A stretch of DNA of 5,193 nucleotides from Clostridiaceae bacterium (GTDB lineage Bacteria > Bacillota > Clostridia > Saccharofermentanales > UBA5734), in NCBI GenBank assembly GCA_012729935.1, contig JAAYBY010000274.1, positions 1 to 5,193 on the forward strand. The letters run 5' to 3'. The notes below the pieces were generated by a model. The model was given only the letters and a program-made list of their open reading frames with translations, was not told where the DNA came from and did no database searches. Within the stretch, counting starts at the first letter, position 1. Every line of letters begins with the position of its first letter. Shown here in pieces: positions 5,131-5,193 of the stretch. The translations under genes and the position numbers were made by a program.

Positions 5131-5161
5131 TTGCACACAATTGCAGTAAAACGTGTACAAT
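5131..5161 (+). promoter_or_regulatory. Candidate promoter of the divergent gene
   Basis: TACAAT at 5156-5161 is a 5/6 match to the -10 consensus. The -35 is weak: TTGCAC at 5131-5136 with a 19-base spacer, or TGCACA one base on with 18. The leader would be only about 20 bases. The operon promoter lies back to back on the other strand, so one regulator could act on both. Confidence 0.4.
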
Positions 5162-5189
5162 GAAAAAAGCACGATTCGAGGAGCTGACT

Positions 5190-5193
5190 ATGA
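5190..5193 (+). CDS. Start of a divergent gene, cut by the window end
   Basis: GAGGAG at 5178-5183 lies 6 bases before ATG 5190-5192, and only one further base is visible. The good ribosome binding site and the candidate -10 upstream support a real gene start. Its product cannot be told from this window. Confidence 0.6.

Overview
The window reads as chromosomal DNA of a low-to-middle G+C Gram-positive bacterium (Bacillota). The reasons are strong AGGAGG-type ribosome binding sites, GTG starts, a lipoprotein-type solute-binding protein in an operon with its permease and ATPase, and a U-tract terminator. Nothing in the sequence fixes the genus. No phage, IS, CRISPR, rRNA or tRNA genes were seen.

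Left part (1-1810, plus strand): the C-terminal part of a D-2-hydroxyacid dehydrogenase, cut by the window start, in which the usual catalytic Glu is a Tyr. A 139-base gap follows, with a candidate promoter and a 12-bp palindrome. Then comes a complete VanX-like (M15D) zinc dipeptidase of 279 residues with no signal peptide. A VanH-like enzyme next to a VanX-like enzyme recalls D-Ala-D-Ala/D-Lac metabolism, but no VanA-type ligase is visible and both families have other jobs.

Middle (1811-2576): a convergent junction with two small inverted repeats, a minus-strand gene for an unrecognised 85-residue helical protein with a very good ribosome binding site, then about 390 bases without a credible gene. 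That stretch holds a 21-base palindrome flanked by direct repeats. It ends at the intrinsic terminator of the operon to its right.

Right part (2577-5012, minus strand): a three-gene polar amino acid ABC transporter operon, transcribed lipoprotein, then HisM/GlnP-type permease, then GlnQ-type ATPase. It has a good sigma-A-like promoter, a candidate pair of ArgR-type boxes just downstream of it, and a strong hairpin with a short U-tract between the binding-protein and permease genes, which would favour excess binding protein. The most notable observation in the window is that the binding protein appears circularly permuted. The segment that normally ends this family (strand, helix and final FGD) sits directly after the lipidated Cys, and the protein stops where the second lobe normally ends. 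The ATPase also carries about 30-40 extra residues between the Q-loop and the signature motif.

Far right: a divergent plus-strand gene begins at 5190 and shows only its ribosome binding site and start codon.
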